A stretch of DNA of 64,000 nt from Paenibacillus piri (GTDB taxonomy: Bacteria; Bacillota; Bacilli; Paenibacillales; NBRC-103111). How positions within the stretch are numbered: position 1 is the stretch's first letter; each line of letters begins with the position of its first letter. Positions 45,274-55,107 of the stretch are shown piece by piece. The stretch covers positions 1 through 64,000 of the forward strand of contig NZ_SMRT01000001.1 of NCBI RefSeq assembly GCF_004354045.1. The letters run 5' to 3'. The position numbers were made by a program, and so were the translations under genes. The notes under the pieces were generated by a model, which did not search any database, was not told the origin of the DNA, and worked only from the letters and a program-made list of their open reading frames with translations.

Positions 45274-46635
45274 CTAATGAATCCATGTGATGATCAGCAG
45301 GCCCAGCCCCGTAACCAGCAGCAGGTGCAGCCCGTTCGCGCGCAGTCCGGCCTCCAGTCCCGAGGTGCCGGACAGCCGACTCGCCAGCAGGTTTAACGGA
45401 TTGACCGGGCTGACGGTCGAGGAAATGGACCAGGAAAGCATGAGCAGCATGGCCAGCACGATGTTGGTCGTACCCAGGTCATGCGCATTCATCTGCGTCA
45501 CGAGCGTTGTCACGGTCGCCATCGGATGGACGCCGATGAAGGTGACGACGACAATGAATGCGACGACCGAGAGCGCAAATAAGAAGAACGATTGATGCGC
45601 CAAGCCGTTCAAAACCGTCTTGAGCCCGTTGCCGAAGGCGGTTCCCTGCAGCGCTATGCCGAGCAGCCCCGCGCTTGTAAACAGCACGATTTCATTGTTC
45701 ATGAACGGCACGGAATGGTCCCGGAAGGAAACCAGCATCGGCGCGAGCCGGCTCCAGCCGCGTGTAGATACCGCCCACAGCAATGGAAAAGCAAGCGCCA
45801 GCAGGCTGACGAGGACAAGCATCGACCAATGGGTCGCAAATTCAAGCAGGAAGGTGATGCCCATCAGCCCGATGACAATCAGGCCGAGCCTTGCCAGCTT
45901 TTTGCGGTACATGCCGGAGTCCTGCGCCGCATCTTCCTCCATTTCCGCCGCGGCGGCGGTCTCCGGGTGGTCGTTGTGCCGCAGATGGCGGCCCGCCCAG
46001 AACGCAAAAAGGATATTGCCCATCACGACGAACAGGAGCGCCAATCCGATCCCGTACGCCATATATTCGGTGATGGGAATGTGCAGGTAATACAGCACGA
46101 GCGCAACCGAAGCATAGTACGGGGACCAAAGCATCGTCGTCGAAAAGCCGACCAGATAGCTTTTGGCGAGCATCATGGGCGGCAGGCTATGCTTTTTTAA
46201 AATTTCGTCGACGACGCGGATCGAGCCGAGGTTCAGGATAGGTCCTAAAATAAACAACACGGCCGTAATGCCGGCAAACAGCTTCCGCGGCTGATGCTTC
46301 AACCGGCGCAGCAGCGTGTCGATCGCCTCGAAATAGCCTCCGAGCTTTAACGGCAGCGACAGCAGCGGAACCAGGATAACCAGCGTGAGCAGCGGCAGAT
46401 TCATTGAAATTCCTTGACGGATGCCCGCAAGGCCGGTCCCTTTGCTCAGCTCGACGGCAATGCCGACGGCCATCATGCTGATGCCGAACCATCGGGCCAT
46501 CGGGTTTGCCTTTGACGCGCTCCCGGCAAAGGCCGCCAGCGTCATCACAATGACAATATTTTCAAGCCATGGCAGCTGAACGAAATATTGAATAAGGAAC
46601 AGTCCGCACATGGTTAATATTAAATAACTTCGCAT
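45274..46635 (-). CDS. DUF401-like integral membrane protein, predicted transporter
   Basis: 453 residues, about 11-12 spans. Notable conserved-looking sites are LWSPYYASV near 168, FIGVHPMATV near 365 and SWSISSTVSPVNPL near 400. The shape resembles DUF401/GntP-like secondary transporters. A second 453-residue protein with the same WSP and IGVHP sites is encoded at 53523. 45065-45273 holds nothing obvious. Confidence 0.7.
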   Translation of the reverse strand: MRSYLILTMCGLFLIQYFVQLPWLENIVIVMTLAAFAGSASKANPMARWFGISMMAVGIAVELSKGTGLAGIRQGISMNLPLLTLVILVPLLSLPLKLGGYFEAIDTLLRRLKHQPRKLFAGITAVLFILGPILNLGSIRVVDEILKKHSLPPMMLAKSYLVGFSTTMLWSPYYASVALVLYYLHIPITEYMAYGIGLALLFVVMGNILFAFWAGRHLRHNDHPETAAAAEMEEDAAQDSGMYRKKLARLGLIVIGLMGITFLLEFATHWSMLVLVSLLALAFPLLWAVSTRGWSRLAPMLVSFRDHSVPFMNNEIVLFTSAGLLGIALQGTAFGNGLKTVLNGLAHQSFFLFALSVVAFIVVVTFIGVHPMATVTTLVTQMNAHDLGTTNIVLAMLLMLSWSISSTVSPVNPLNLLASRLSGTSGLEAGLRANGLHLLLVTGLGLLIITWIH

Positions 46636-46839
46636 GGTGTCTTCCCCTCTCTCCGGGTATTATCATAACAGATTGTGCGGGCAGGAAGAAGGCGCTTTTT
46701 GAAATTCGCGCGTCGCAGAACCATTTTCCGGCTGATACGGTCCGGTACGACGGCAATAATCCGATAGTAACAGTTGCCCTTTTCAAGCGCTATGCTAAAA
46801 TCAGATTTGGCAGTGCATTGAAGGGAGGTTCGCCGCATC

Positions 46840-47337
46840 GTGGGCAAGGAAATCGAAAGAAAATTTTTACTGCACGCTTTTCCGGCCAAGCAGCTTGAGC
46901 GCCATGAGCTCGTCCTGGTATCGCGGCAGCATATTTACCAGACGTATTTGGCTTTTTCCGACGATCAGGAAATCCGCGTCCGGCAGCTCATCAATCACGA
47001 TGGCCGCTCGCAATATACACATACGTTTAAAGCGGGGCACGGCTTGGTCAGGGAAGAGATCGAGTACCCGATTTCGGAGCAGGTGTACCGGCAGTTATTG
47101 GACAATACAAAGCTGGTGCCGCTGGAGAAAATCCGGACGACGGTTGAGCAGCAGGGCCGTCTGTATGAAATTGACGAATACAAGCAGATCGATCTGATCG
47201 TCGTCGAGGCGGAATTTCCCGACCTGCAGGCCGCGCAATCGTTCGAAGCGCCGGACTGGTTCGGCAGGGAGCTGGGGCAGGAAGAGGAGTACCGCAATAA
47301 AACGCTGTGGATCAGGCTGCAGACGCAGGCGACATAA
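46840..47337 (+). CDS. CYTH-domain protein (triphosphate tunnel metalloenzyme)
   Basis: 165 residues from GTG 46840 with GGGAGG upstream. Starts with the diagnostic ExExK motif (KEIERKFLL) and continues through REEIEYPI, YEIDEYKQIDLIVVEAEFP and GREL-like segments. Such enzymes hydrolyse inorganic tripolyphosphate or nucleoside triphosphates, or make cyclic AMP in other lineages. Bacterial proteins of this length are usually tripolyphosphatases. Confidence 0.88.
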   Translation: MGKEIERKFLLHAFPAKQLERHELVLVSRQHIYQTYLAFSDDQEIRVRQLINHDGRSQYTHTFKAGHGLVREEIEYPISEQVYRQLLDNTKLVPLEKIRTTVEQQGRLYEIDEYKQIDLIVVEAEFPDLQAAQSFEAPDWFGRELGQEEEYRNKTLWIRLQTQAT

Positions 47338-47503
47338 TACACATGCAGGATGTCACAGCTAAAACAGCAAGTCGAACATAACGATTACAACGCAATGCAG
47401 CCGCAATGCCGGCGTTTCCGGGAATCCTGTTGGGCCGTTTCGTACGTTCCCGTGAAAACGGTCTACTGGCTGCTGGTTGTTGAATTAAGCGCAGGTGAAA
47501 TCT

Positions 47504-47541
47504 AGCATTCCTTGGACAGCAGTCCGCGGGATGCTTTTTTT
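47504..47541 (+). terminator. Terminator-like hairpin before the nested repeats
   Basis: AGCATTCC and GGGATGCT (G-T pair) enclose 16 bases and are followed by seven T. 47338-47503 shows no gene. Confidence 0.65.
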
Positions 47542-47544
47542 ATA

Positions 47545-47704
47545 AGATCAGAATGTATAAGTTTTCAGCGGAGCTGAAGCATTCTGATCTTTCAAGAAAA
47601 ATTACCGCTAAGACACGAATGTATCTTCGTCGAAAGTACCCCGATCAGGAGTTTTTTTATAATTTCAGAATTTATATGTTTTCAGCGGAGCTGAACAATT
47701 CTGA
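47545..47704. repeat. Two adjacent nested-hairpin units
   Basis: Unit 1 (47545-47590): outer stem AGATCAGAATG/CATTCTGATCT (11 bp, perfect) around inner TTCAGC-GGA-GCTGAA. Unit 2 (47665-47704): outer stem TCAGAATT/AATTCTGA around the identical inner hairpin. Each unit follows a TTTTTTTATAA run and is followed by CAAGAAAA. The outer stems differ but stay paired. 47705-48077 holds no gene besides a small CCTC/GAGG stem near 47755. Confidence 0.75.
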
Positions 47705-48077
47705 TATTGCAAGAAAACCTACATTTGAATCGCGGTCGCTCATCCTGGAAAAACCTCGATAGAGGATTTCTTATAGCGGAACTTTGGAGACTGTCGATTA
47801 ATAGGGATAAGGGCTTGGAGAATGGCTTCAGGGCGAGTTTTTTATTGCATTGATACCGAAAAGTATAATGAAATCAAGGCAATAAAACGTGTTTGAGCTT
47901 CGAAGTCGTATCCATTGCCCGTTCCCGTCCTTTAATCGACAGTCTCCTTTGTCGAGCAGTGTAAAAATATACGGATTCGTGTAAAAAAACACAACTCTGG
48001 ACCGGATAGCTATGATAAACTGAAGTATACGGAATGTTTTCGGAAAAATTGTTGATCGTAGAGGTGAATCCCGATTT

Positions 48078-50618
48078 ATGAAAAGGAAATACAAGCCCGG
48101 AAGGGGCGGTACCGGTAAGAAGCTGGCCAAGCTGCTGACCGCTTCGCTTGTGATGAATCCCTTGTTTTATATGCTTCCGCAGACGAGTTCGTATGCCAAT
48201 GACGTTTCCCCGCCGGTTGCCCTTTTGAAGGCGCCGTTCGTCAAAAGTCCGCTGCCCGATCTGCAGGCAAGTGTAGGAAAGCCGCTGACGATCGATCTTG
48301 GCCAATATTTTGAGGGGGCGGGCTCCTATACGTCATCCGTCAGCCAACTGCAAGGATTCAGCGCATCCGTCAGCGGCAATTTGCTCACGCTGAACAATGA
48401 GCGGATGGGTACGGCAACGGTAAGCGTAACGGGTACATCGACCGGCTCGGGCAGCGTGACGGATACGTTCGAGGTTTCCGTCCTGCCGGAGGCGCTTGGC
48501 CGCGACCAGAGCGGCAAAGTCGGTATCGGACAGGTTACGGCTTATGTCGGCAGCCACCCGGTGGACCGGCCGGCCGTGAATCGGCTGCTTCATTTTATAT
48601 CGCCGCAGACGGCTTCAGCATCGCCTAACACGCCGCCGAGCTCAAAAATGTTGTCATTGTCCGTCAACAAATCCGAGACGGTCCTCATAGCACCCGAGCA
48701 GTTGTTCGAGGATGCCGACAACGACGCGCTGACCATCGAAACATTCAGCCTTGGCTCTACCGGCAGCGTTACTTCCCAATTGATAAATAACCGTATCGCC
48801 CTTACCGGCATTCAGCCGGGCTCCTTGGTTTTAAAAGTGACCGTCAACGACGGCCGCGGCGGACGGGCAAGCAACAGCTACCCGCTGACGGTCGTGGATT
48901 CGACGAATCATGCTCCGGTGTGGAACCACTCCATTTCGCAAGTTTCCGTAACGAAAGGAACGTATGCCGCCGTTGATTTACGCAGCTCTTTTACGGATGA
49001 AGACGCAGGGGATCAGCTGTTCTTTAATCCGGTTCAGCTGTCACAGGCAGGCAATTACATACAAGTATCGCAAAATAACGGTTTGCTCAGCATATACGGG
49101 GCGGAATTGGGCTCTTCGACGGTTACCGCGTCCGTCTATGACGGACGCGGCGGGACGGCCCAAGGCAGCTTCGGCGTTACGGTTACGAACGCGACCTATG
49201 TAAATCATGCGCCTGTGGCCGGCAGCATCGAACCGCGAACGACGACGCTGGGCGAGCCCATAACCTTTCCGCTCAGCAGCTACTTTTACGACCCGGATGG
49301 CGATCAGCTATTCTACACCATATCGAATGCACCGGCGGGCATCGTGACAACGAGCATGACCAGCGGACAATTAACGATCATGCCGCAATCGCGGGGTACT
49401 ACCGTGCTGACCTTGACCGCTACCGATACGTCAGGCGCATCGGCATCGGCCAGCTTCGGCGTGACCGTTGCCAATCGTGCGCCGGTGCTGCTCCCACCGC
49501 CCATCCCATTACAAACGATTAATCATACTCATTCTGCATTCGTTAATTTGACCGGCCGGTTTACGGATCCCGACGGCGACATGCTGGACTATTCGGCGAT
49601 TACCGATTTGGGCGGCGATCTGACCGTCACGCCGTTCGCGACCGGAAACATAACGGCTGCAAATATATCAGGTTTGCCGAGAGGCACGAATCTGGTCACG
49701 TTGAAAGCGGCTGACAGCTTTGGCGGCAGCGTCACGGATACGTTCACCGTCGACGTACTCAATAACGTTCCTGTGCCTGACGAGCTTTTCCCGACCCCAA
49801 TGGTGAAAAAAACTTATTCGACCACCGTTCGTGCGACTGACTTGTTCATCGATGAGGACTCGGACAGCCTGACGTTCTCCTCGTACGTATCGGACGATCC
49901 TAATATCGTGTCCGTTACACTGGCTAGCGGCTCGCTAAAGCTGACGGGTGTGAATTACGGTTCGGCTACGGTCACGGTTGCAGTGAGCGATAACCATGGC
50001 GGGACGGCAAACCGATCGTTTCAGGTCATCGTCAACGATCCTCCGACGGGCAATATTCCGTTTGACGCAAGAATGCTGAACACGGGTCGTTCGCTTCTAT
50101 TGGATCCGACCTTGTATTACAGCGATCCGAATCAGTCGGAACTGAATTACTCCGTCCAAGTGCTGCCGGGCGGGGAGAGTGTCGTTAGCACCGCAGCTCT
50201 TGCTGACGGCAGTTTCCAAATTAACGGCACCGGATCGGGGACGGCCACCATTCGAGTCACGGCCAAGGACAGCCTGAACGCTTCGACGGAAGATACGTTT
50301 ACGGTCGAGGTGTACGACTTGAATCAATACTACGTGTATGACTCTGTTACTTCTTTCGGTTCGTTTGATTTGAGCTATACCGATATATTTGCAGGCTATA
50401 TCTTCAGCTCGCCGTCGTTTGCCGTATCGTCCGGGAGTATAGACAGTAATTATTTCATTAATGCTGCCAATTATGGAAACTGGCTGACGCTGGACAGGAA
50501 AGACAATCGTGTCGGCACGACTACCATCACCGTTATTGCTAACGAAAATCCAGGACCTGTCGAAGCCGCAAGCAAGCAAGTCAAATTTAACTTCTATGAC
50601 GGCGGTATCACTTACTGA
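48078..50618 (+). CDS. Large secreted protein with cadherin-like/Ig-type repeats
   Basis: 846 residues from ATG behind AGAGGTGA. Basic N-terminus and signal region to about residue 40 (PQTSSYAN). About seven repeats of ~90-95 residues follow, each with a core like FxDxDGDxLxYS...SGxLTI...GTTVLTLTATDxxGASAS...FxVTV, as in dystroglycan-type cadherin-like domains that bind calcium through Asp clusters. No LPxTG, SLH or membrane anchor is seen at the C-terminus, so it is probably released or held by other proteins. The next gene is a glycosyltransferase. Confidence 0.85.
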   Translation: MKRKYKPGRGGTGKKLAKLLTASLVMNPLFYMLPQTSSYANDVSPPVALLKAPFVKSPLPDLQASVGKPLTIDLGQYFEGAGSYTSSVSQLQGFSASVSGNLLTLNNERMGTATVSVTGTSTGSGSVTDTFEVSVLPEALGRDQSGKVGIGQVTAYVGSHPVDRPAVNRLLHFISPQTASASPNTPPSSKMLSLSVNKSETVLIAPEQLFEDADNDALTIETFSLGSTGSVTSQLINNRIALTGIQPGSLVLKVTVNDGRGGRASNSYPLTVVDSTNHAPVWNHSISQVSVTKGTYAAVDLRSSFTDEDAGDQLFFNPVQLSQAGNYIQVSQNNGLLSIYGAELGSSTVTASVYDGRGGTAQGSFGVTVTNATYVNHAPVAGSIEPRTTTLGEPITFPLSSYFYDPDGDQLFYTISNAPAGIVTTSMTSGQLTIMPQSRGTTVLTLTATDTSGASASASFGVTVANRAPVLLPPPIPLQTINHTHSAFVNLTGRFTDPDGDMLDYSAITDLGGDLTVTPFATGNITAANISGLPRGTNLVTLKAADSFGGSVTDTFTVDVLNNVPVPDELFPTPMVKKTYSTTVRATDLFIDEDSDSLTFSSYVSDDPNIVSVTLASGSLKLTGVNYGSATVTVAVSDNHGGTANRSFQVIVNDPPTGNIPFDARMLNTGRSLLLDPTLYYSDPNQSELNYSVQVLPGGESVVSTAALADGSFQINGTGSGTATIRVTAKDSLNASTEDTFTVEVYDLNQYYVYDSVTSFGSFDLSYTDIFAGYIFSSPSFAVSSGSIDSNYFINAANYGNWLTLDRKDNRVGTTTITVIANENPGPVEAASKQVKFNFYDGGITY

Positions 50619-50720
50619 CCGGTAAGGCTGGTCCGTTTATTTCGGAATTTGCAAGGCCAACCTCGCCGTTGGTCTTGTTTGGTTCACAGCGATACGGATG
50701 TTCATGCGGAGGGGAATCTA

Positions 50721-52133
50721 TTGCGGCAAGCTATACTCGAACCGATCGTACAGGCATTAAAATTGAAGCGCTACAAAGATGCGGAGATCATGGCGGCCGG
50801 CGTGGTGCGGAACGATCCGCTGCTGGCGCAGGCCTGGGTATATTTGGGCGAAGCCTTGATGCATCAAGGCTGCGGCAAAGCGGCGCGGCGCGTATTTGAC
50901 CGGGCCTGGATGCTGGACCCGCAGTCGGGTTGGGTACCTGCGGTTTATGAGGCGGTGAAGAACGTCCCGGACGGGCCGGAGAGAGCGTCTATCCACGAAC
51001 TGCTGCGGGTAAAGAAGGTGTCGGTCGCCGCCGCCGTTCTCGTTTATAACAGCGAACGTTCGATTGAACGCTGTCTTTCGCATTTGTCCGGAGCGGTGGA
51101 CGAGATCGTCGTGATCGATTCCGGTTCGACCGATCGTACGCCGGAGCTTGTACGGCGGTTTGCGGGCGCCAAGCTCGTGGATGTGGAATGGCGGGACGAT
51201 TTCGCAGACAAGCGAAATCGAGGCCTCTCGCATGTGGAAAGCGACTGGGTGCTGTGGGTCGATGCCGATGAATACCTTGCATCCGAGGACAAGCATACGG
51301 TTCGGGAAGTCGCCGGATTGTTTGACGGGCTTGACCTTCCGCCAGTGCTGCTGATTTGGCAGATGAATCAGATCAACGGAGCCGTCTCGGACGAGTTCAC
51401 GCAAGCCCGCATGTTTCCGACCCGGCGCGGCTTATGCTTCAAAGGGCGGGTTCACGAGCAGATTGCGATCGCCGGGGATGGAGTATTGGAAAGCGACACC
51501 TACCGCCAGTCCGTACGTATTCGGCTGCATCATGACGGCTACGAGCCTTCGATCGTACAAAAGGAACGGAAGCTCGAGAGGAATTTGCGGCTGCTCGAGC
51601 AAATGGTGGCGGAGGAGCCGGACAATCCGGGCTGGCTTCTCTACTACGGCCGGGAAAGCTGGGCTTACGGAAACACGGATCATGCGCTGGAGTTGTTTCT
51701 GGCTGCGGAGGAAAAGGCTGCGGCCTTTCCGCGGTTTGGCCGGACGCTCGACATTCAAATGTTTCTGGCCAAACTGTATTTGTCCCGCAAAGAGCTGGAC
51801 TTGGCCGAGCAGGCCTGCAGGCGCGCCCTTGCGGCAGCGCCGAATTTTCCGGACGCAATGTATTATTTGGCGCAAATTCAGATGAGGCAGGCGGTCCGGC
51901 TGCTGCAGAGCTCCGAGCAATCGCTGCGCGGCGCCAAGGAGCAGTTCCAGACGTACCGCGGCCCGACGCCGGCCGATTCGCAAATTGCGCAGTGGAAATC
52001 GGATGCCGCGCTGGCCGATCTTGCCCTGATTACGGGCAAAAAGGAGGATGCGCGGGCACTGCTGCAGCGGCTGCTTGAGCGGAACCCGGGGCTTGAGCAG
52101 GTTCGGCTGAAGCTGCGGCAGCTGGAGCGTTGA
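50721..52133 (+). CDS. Family 2 glycosyltransferase with TPR region
   Basis: 470 residues from TTG 50721 with GGAGGGG upstream. Residues 1-95 and the C-terminal ~170 form TPR-like helices; between them is a GT-A domain: VAAAVLVYNSERSIERCL, IVVIDSGSTDRTPELV, WRDDFADKRNRGLSH and the metal site VLWVDADEYL. This is the SunS/WaaE-like group that includes peptide and protein glycosyltransferases. It lies 100 bases after the secreted repeat protein, so that protein could be its acceptor; this is inference. Confidence 0.85.
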   Translation: MRQAILEPIVQALKLKRYKDAEIMAAGVVRNDPLLAQAWVYLGEALMHQGCGKAARRVFDRAWMLDPQSGWVPAVYEAVKNVPDGPERASIHELLRVKKVSVAAAVLVYNSERSIERCLSHLSGAVDEIVVIDSGSTDRTPELVRRFAGAKLVDVEWRDDFADKRNRGLSHVESDWVLWVDADEYLASEDKHTVREVAGLFDGLDLPPVLLIWQMNQINGAVSDEFTQARMFPTRRGLCFKGRVHEQIAIAGDGVLESDTYRQSVRIRLHHDGYEPSIVQKERKLERNLRLLEQMVAEEPDNPGWLLYYGRESWAYGNTDHALELFLAAEEKAAAFPRFGRTLDIQMFLAKLYLSRKELDLAEQACRRALAAAPNFPDAMYYLAQIQMRQAVRLLQSSEQSLRGAKEQFQTYRGPTPADSQIAQWKSDAALADLALITGKKEDARALLQRLLERNPGLEQVRLKLRQLER

Positions 52134-52346
52134 GCGAAGCTTATATATACGGGAGCTGTGTTGCTCGAAGCCAGCGACTGACTTGGCAGTACTGCTCGAT
52201 CCGACCGAAATGAAATCGCACAGCTGCGGACGATTATGCTATGATGAGTACGTTCGATGCAATCGCGGCGAATTGATTTGCAGCACGGATGATGGTTGCA
52301 TCACAAGTCATTTATTGATGCCGTTAAGGAGAAGGAGGAATAACCG

Positions 52347-53174
52347 ATGCCTTATTTATCCGTAAGCACATGGAGTCTGCATCGCTTGCTCGGCCCGCTT
52401 CGCCTGATACAATGGGATGCGGACGCCGACAAGCACACCACCCTTTTGAAGGATCAGCCTGAGGTGCTGACGCTTCTTGAGCTGCCGGGCGAGGCGGCCC
52501 GGCGGGGGTACAAAGCGCTGGAAGTATGTCATTTTCATTTTCCGTCAACCGAGCGGGACTATTTGCGGCAGCTTCGGGAAGCTTTTGCGGCGGCTGCGAT
52601 TTCATTCGATACGCTGCTGCTTGATTACGGCGACCTGACGGCGGCCGATCCGGTCCGGCGCGAAGCCGATTTGGCGCTGATCCGAAGCTGGATCGATATT
52701 GCCTCGCATGCAGGCGCCAAGCAAATCCGCATCGTTGCGGGCGATGCCCAGCCGACCGATGAGGAGGCGATCCGTCAGTCCGCCGCCGCATTATCGGAGC
52801 TTGCGGGATACGGCTCCGAACGGTGCGTGCGCGTCATTAGCGAAAATTTCCGCGCATTGACGTCCACCGCAGCGAGCTGCGTGAGCCTGCTTGAGCAGGC
52901 CGGACCGGAGGTAGGGTTTATTACGGATTTCGGCAATTTTCAATTGCCCGGCAAATACGAGGAGTTTGCTTCGACATTGCCCCGCAGCGTATCGGTTCAT
53001 GCCAAGGCCCAGTACGACGACAACGGCTTTCCCGATGAGGCCGAATTTTCGCGCTGCCTGGAAACGGTGAAAGCTGACGGATTTCAAGGCGCGATGGTAC
53101 TCATTTATGACGGACCCGGCGATATGTGGGAAGGGCTGGAGCGAATCCGTACTCGGGTTCAGCCATATTTGTAA
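52347..53174 (+). CDS. TIM-barrel xylose isomerase-like (AP endonuclease family 2) protein
   Basis: 275 residues from ATG with AAGGAGAAGGAGG upstream. Begins YLSVSTWSLHRLLGP; barrel strands with typical acidic/His sites: GYKALEVCHFHFP, GAKQIRIVAGD, VISENFRAL, FITDFGNFQL and VSVHAKAQYDDNG. Proteins of this fold isomerise or epimerise sugars and inositols. No partner enzymes are adjacent, so the substrate is unknown. 52134-52346 holds no gene. Confidence 0.85.
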   Translation: MPYLSVSTWSLHRLLGPLRLIQWDADADKHTTLLKDQPEVLTLLELPGEAARRGYKALEVCHFHFPSTERDYLRQLREAFAAAAISFDTLLLDYGDLTAADPVRREADLALIRSWIDIASHAGAKQIRIVAGDAQPTDEEAIRQSAAALSELAGYGSERCVRVISENFRALTSTAASCVSLLEQAGPEVGFITDFGNFQLPGKYEEFASTLPRSVSVHAKAQYDDNGFPDEAEFSRCLETVKADGFQGAMVLIYDGPGDMWEGLERIRTRVQPYL

Positions 53175-53270
53175 ACCGCTTGCTGCCTCGCATCGGTCGG
53201 TAGGACGTCAGCATGCGGCGTTGAAGCTCGGATGAAGGCTGCAGGAGCGTCTTCAATAGCGGTCTCGTCC

Positions 53271-53333
53271 GGCACCGTACTTCACAACCTTGACGATCGC
53301 GCTCGTCCTTCGAGAATGGCGTACCGTTTATTT
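53271..53333 (+). repeat. Dispersed intergenic element, copy D
   Basis: CAACCTTGACGATCGCGC, CTCGTCC, then GGCGTACCGTTTAT: same order as copies A-C, with the central hairpin degraded. It lies in the 53175-53522 gap between convergent genes, which holds no gene. Confidence 0.6.
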
Positions 53334-53522
53334 TTGTCATAATACTATTTTTTGGGGTGACCGGGAGGTCGCCCTTTTCTTATGAACGGGTTGCGAGCCG
53401 TTGAACTCATAATTTTTTTGAGACGGGGCTGGAATTATGCCTTATATACCTCCCTGTCAGCATCTTAAAAGACCGTCCGGCGACATACCTCACGGCTTGT
53501 CTCCGACCGTGTTTCTGTCGAA

Positions 53523-54884
53523 TTACAGCAAGCAAAGAGCGGCAATGACGCCGATCCCGCCGAAAACAAGCCCGAAGCCGAGGTTCCACATCGTGATCCG
53601 GTATGGATTTACTTGAAGCAGGCCGCTCATAATCGTCACGGTCGAGTTAAAAGTACCCATAAAAGATGAGCACAGGCACGCGGTAATCAGGAGAATCGCA
53701 ATGCTGAGCGGATTCATGATCTGCAAAATCGGTTGTAAAAAGAATCCGAACAAACTCATTACGACCAACGGATGCACGCCGATCACCGGCAAAATGAGGC
53801 AGGCCGCAAGGATAAAGACGAACAGCAGAGCAGGCCATTGCGATATCGCTTGAACGGGCCCCTCCATAAGCTGAAATAAATGCGTTTTCGAGACTGCGCT
53901 GTTGAAAAAGCCGAACGATAAAAACAGCACCAGCAGGTGACGCAAATCGTTTACATTGTGTTTCCACTGCTTCCGCGAGGTCGATATAAAACGGTTGAAG
54001 CGCCGCAAAATCACGGCCCACAACAGGGAGAACGGAAGCAAGGCAAACGTCATCGCCGCAAAAAATGAAATGCCGAGAACGGTTTGCAGCGCAAAGGCCG
54101 AGCCGATCAGCAGCACAAGGGCAAGCAGAAACGCGCCTGTTTTGGACCACGAAGGAGCCAACTGCGGCGTACCGTCATCCTGATGATTCAGCGGGATTTT
54201 ACGGAATTGCAGACCCCACAGCGAGCCGGCCGCAAGCAGAATGGCGGAAAGGCCGAGCATCCAGGGCAGCAGGGACAGGTAGGAAACTCCTGTGATCAGC
54301 ACGGCTGTTGCGACCAGCGGCTCGACCGGACTCCAGACGGCGACGATACCGAATCCGCGAAGAATCGACATGCTCATAAAACGGTTTACCCGATGCTTGT
54401 CCTGCCCCTGCAGATGCTTGCTCAGCACCCGGTACAGCAGCGGAATTGCGGCAAAAAACAAAAAGAGGCTCAGCAAATAGCTGACCGCTAAAGAACGGAT
54501 ATACAAATGTCCAAGATGGCCGGATCGTATGTTAAGCCATCGGCTCAAATGCCGGTCGTACCCTCCGATTCGAATGACGCGGTTAATAAACGGCAGCATG
54601 TACAACAGCGAAATCAGCATGACGTTGGAGGTCATCAAGTAAGGAAACCGGGCAAGCGGCACACCCGCCCAAACAACGCAGAACATCCCGGCGGTAAGGA
54701 AAATAGCGGCGACAATTTGAAACATTCTCCGGGCGGCGTGCAATGAGACCAGCAAGCTGAGCAGCGCCAACGTGCCTTCGACACCCAGCAGCCATTGCCA
54801 GCCTGTCAAAGTTTGCAGCACAAAGGAAACAACCAGCAGCGTAAAAAGAAACGGTCTGGATGCGTTCATCATGGTGTAAATCAC
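53523..54884 (-). CDS. DUF401-like integral membrane protein, second copy
   Basis: 453 residues from GTG 54884 (AGGAGA eight bases upstream; the frame is open further 5' to 55214, but that part is not hydrophobic and overlaps the ypsA region). About 12 spans. It shares the sites VWSPVEPLV near 190 and PVIGVHPLVV near 370, and the exact length, with the protein at 45274. Substrate unknown. Confidence 0.7.
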   Translation of the reverse strand: MIYTMMNASRPFLFTLLVVSFVLQTLTGWQWLLGVEGTLALLSLLVSLHAARRMFQIVAAIFLTAGMFCVVWAGVPLARFPYLMTSNVMLISLLYMLPFINRVIRIGGYDRHLSRWLNIRSGHLGHLYIRSLAVSYLLSLFLFFAAIPLLYRVLSKHLQGQDKHRVNRFMSMSILRGFGIVAVWSPVEPLVATAVLITGVSYLSLLPWMLGLSAILLAAGSLWGLQFRKIPLNHQDDGTPQLAPSWSKTGAFLLALVLLIGSAFALQTVLGISFFAAMTFALLPFSLLWAVILRRFNRFISTSRKQWKHNVNDLRHLLVLFLSFGFFNSAVSKTHLFQLMEGPVQAISQWPALLFVFILAACLILPVIGVHPLVVMSLFGFFLQPILQIMNPLSIAILLITACLCSSFMGTFNSTVTIMSGLLQVNPYRITMWNLGFGLVFGGIGVIAALCLL

Positions 54885-55107
54885 AACAATTTTCTCCTGT
54901 CTGATTATAAATGACGTTAATGAATTCATTGGTATTATAGCACTAGTTGAAATCGGCCGTATACCCGAATTCCGAAAGTTTACAGCGGTGCCGTAAGCTT
55001 GTGATATAATCGATAGCGGCAATGATTGAAGCTGGACGGCAAAATGATGAGGCGGTAGAACGGCTGAAGGCTGAACGGCCGTGCGGAAGGATGGAGGCGG
55101 CGAGCGG

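Noticed and set aside
47534..47716. CRISPR-like repeat array
   Set aside because: Only two units, unequal outer stems and no uniform spacer; no cas genes nearby.
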